The position numbers were made by a program, and so were the translations under genes. 53,820 nucleotides of DNA from Crocinitomicaceae bacterium. Lineage in GTDB: Bacteria > Bacteroidota > Bacteroidia > Flavobacteriales_D > Sanyastnellaceae. Where the stretch lies: the NCBI GenBank assembly GCA_002700285.1, contig PACT01000029.1, positions 22,519 to 76,338 on the forward strand. Direction: 5' to 3'. How positions within the stretch are numbered: the first letter of the stretch is position 1; every line of letters starts with the position of its first letter. Under the pieces are notes generated by a model. It did not search any database. It saw only the letters and a list, made by a program, of their open reading frames with translations, and had not been told where the DNA came from. This document shows, piece after piece, positions 53,165-53,820 of the stretch.

Positions 53165-53523
53165 TCGTAAAAGGCTTTCTCCCAATCTCTCCTGTCACGT
53201 TTTGTGGGCCTCCCTGGGACTCTGAATTGACTTTTCTCGGCAAGCTTGATCTGCTCAAACTTTTCCATTTCCTCCTTTGTTGTCACATTTTCTCCATAAT
53301 GCTCCACCAATGACGCACCCACTCTACTCTTTGGAAACTCTAACACTTTAAATGAAAAATAAACAGCACCTTTTCTCACAACAACTGTATCCCCTACCTT
53401 AAGGATTTTAGAGGGCTTGACTCTCACCTGCCCTACGCTGACCTTCCCTTCTTTGCAGTGGATACTCGCTTGCGACCTGGTTTTTAAAACCCGAATCGCC
53501 CATATAAATTTATCTACTCTCAT
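53161..53523 (-). CDS. hslR: S4-domain RNA-binding protein, Hsp15 (HslR)-like
   Basis: 120 residues from the ATG at 53523. The S4 domain fills the first half: MRVDKFIWAIRVLKTRSQAS, KEGKVSVGQVRVKPSK and VGDTVVVRKG. A basic tail follows (GRPTKRDRRDWEKAFYE), as in heat-shock protein 15, which binds stalled 50S subunits carrying nascent chains. The heat-shock link is known for the family but not shown here. It lies 13 bases after the upstream probable dnaX. Confidence 0.88.
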   Translation of the reverse strand: MRVDKFIWAIRVLKTRSQASIHCKEGKVSVGQVRVKPSKILKVGDTVVVRKGAVYFSFKVLEFPKSRVGASLVEHYGENVTTKEEMEKFEQIKLAEKSQFRVPGRPTKRDRRDWEKAFYE

Positions 53524-53536
53524 TTTCAAAAGAGGT

Positions 53537-53820
53537 TTAGTCCAAATCTAGATCTAGTCGTTTTCTAAGCTCATCCAAGGTGGGGTTCTTCTCCACCATT
53601 TTCTGATACCGTTCCTTTTCACTAAAGTACGTGACAGCATCCCTCTCTCCCTCATTGCTCGCCGTTATTTCAATCGACAGTTCCAATGCAGCATTTCTTA
53701 ATTCTTTCCTAAGATGATTCAACAAATCTGTTCTTTCTCCATCTAACTGTGCCTCTTGAAGAGCATTAACAACACGAAAACAAACGACATTCCCTTTCAA
53801 TTCATATGCGCACATCTTAA
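53537..53820 (-). CDS. dnaX: Probable DNA polymerase III subunit gamma/tau, C-terminal end, cut by window edge
   Basis: The frame is open to the window edge, so only the last 93 or so residues are visible. The segment has the layout of the C-terminus of Bacteroidota DnaX: a beta-hairpin start (LKGNVVCFRVVNALQEAQLD), a helical part (LLNHLRKELRNAALELSIEI), and the ending YQKMVEKNPTLDELRKRLDL. No AAA+ motor is visible because it would lie outside. The ATG at 53815 is inside the gene and is not its start. The call rests on pattern memory of this ending. Confidence 0.55.
   Translation of the reverse strand, partial: KMCAYELKGNVVCFRVVNALQEAQLDGERTDLLNHLRKELRNAALELSIEITASNEGERDAVTYFSEKERYQKMVEKNPTLDELRKRLDLDLD

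Overview
The window reads as a chromosomal segment of a Bacteroidota bacterium, most likely of the order Flavobacteriales. Four genes encode secreted proteins ending in type IX secretion (T9SS) sorting domains. Promoters follow the Bacteroidota -7 consensus TAnnTTTG, and Shine-Dalgarno sequences are essentially absent before start codons. The gene orders hpf-tRNAs-tuf-trnW-secE-nusG-rplKAJL-rpoBC and purM-prfA-pyrF, and a type III glutamine synthetase, fit the same group. I see no prophage, insertion sequence, CRISPR array, rRNA or integrated island. No gene-free stretch exceeds about 215 bases.

Left third (1-20,900), mixed strands. It starts with a truncated metallo-beta-lactamase-fold hydrolase, then pyrD, an unrecognised 193-residue protein, and smpB. 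A probable operon of adenosine deaminase and two tandem T9SS-exported arylsulfotransferase-like proteins ends at a strong terminator. After it come an enoyl-CoA hydratase/PaaG-like enzyme coupled to a small DUF551-like protein, rsmE-pckA, a fasciclin-domain lipoprotein, an FG-GAP/VCBS-repeat T9SS protein, mdh, a MORN-repeat protein, a cluster of rarA, an LpxL-like acyltransferase and a PhnP-like MBL hydrolase, and a conserved 495-residue protein of unknown function.

Middle (20,900-35,710), all minus strand. This is the transcription/translation block: rpsU, xerC-like recombinase, hpf, tRNA-Thr(TGT)-Tyr(GTA)-Gly(TCC)-Thr(GGT), tuf, tRNA-Trp, secE, nusG, rplK, rplA, rplJ, rplL, rpoB, rpoC. It carries several RNA-level control candidates: a promoter nested in the hpf terminator, hairpins at the 5' end of tRNA-Trp, a structured rplK leader, and an attenuator-like hairpin between rplL and rpoB.

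Right third (35,710-53,820), all minus strand. It holds an acyl-CoA dehydrogenase, a helix-hairpin-helix protein, an AGCS-family symporter, a potassium channel with an unusual selectivity filter, purM-prfA-pyrF, a multidomain OmpA protein with PorE-like architecture, glutamine synthetase III, a PNGase F/LamG-like T9SS exoprotein, an aminotransferase, a GNAT acetyltransferase, an Hsp15-like S4 protein, and the 3' end of a probable dnaX.

Most of the window is ordinary housekeeping, and I found no clear candidate for a new multi-gene system. The most distinctive signals are regulatory. Several genes have a TAnnTTTG box exactly four bases before the start codon, which predicts leaderless mRNAs. 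Some terminators overlap other functional elements. Functions are inferred from motifs read by eye; no database search was run.
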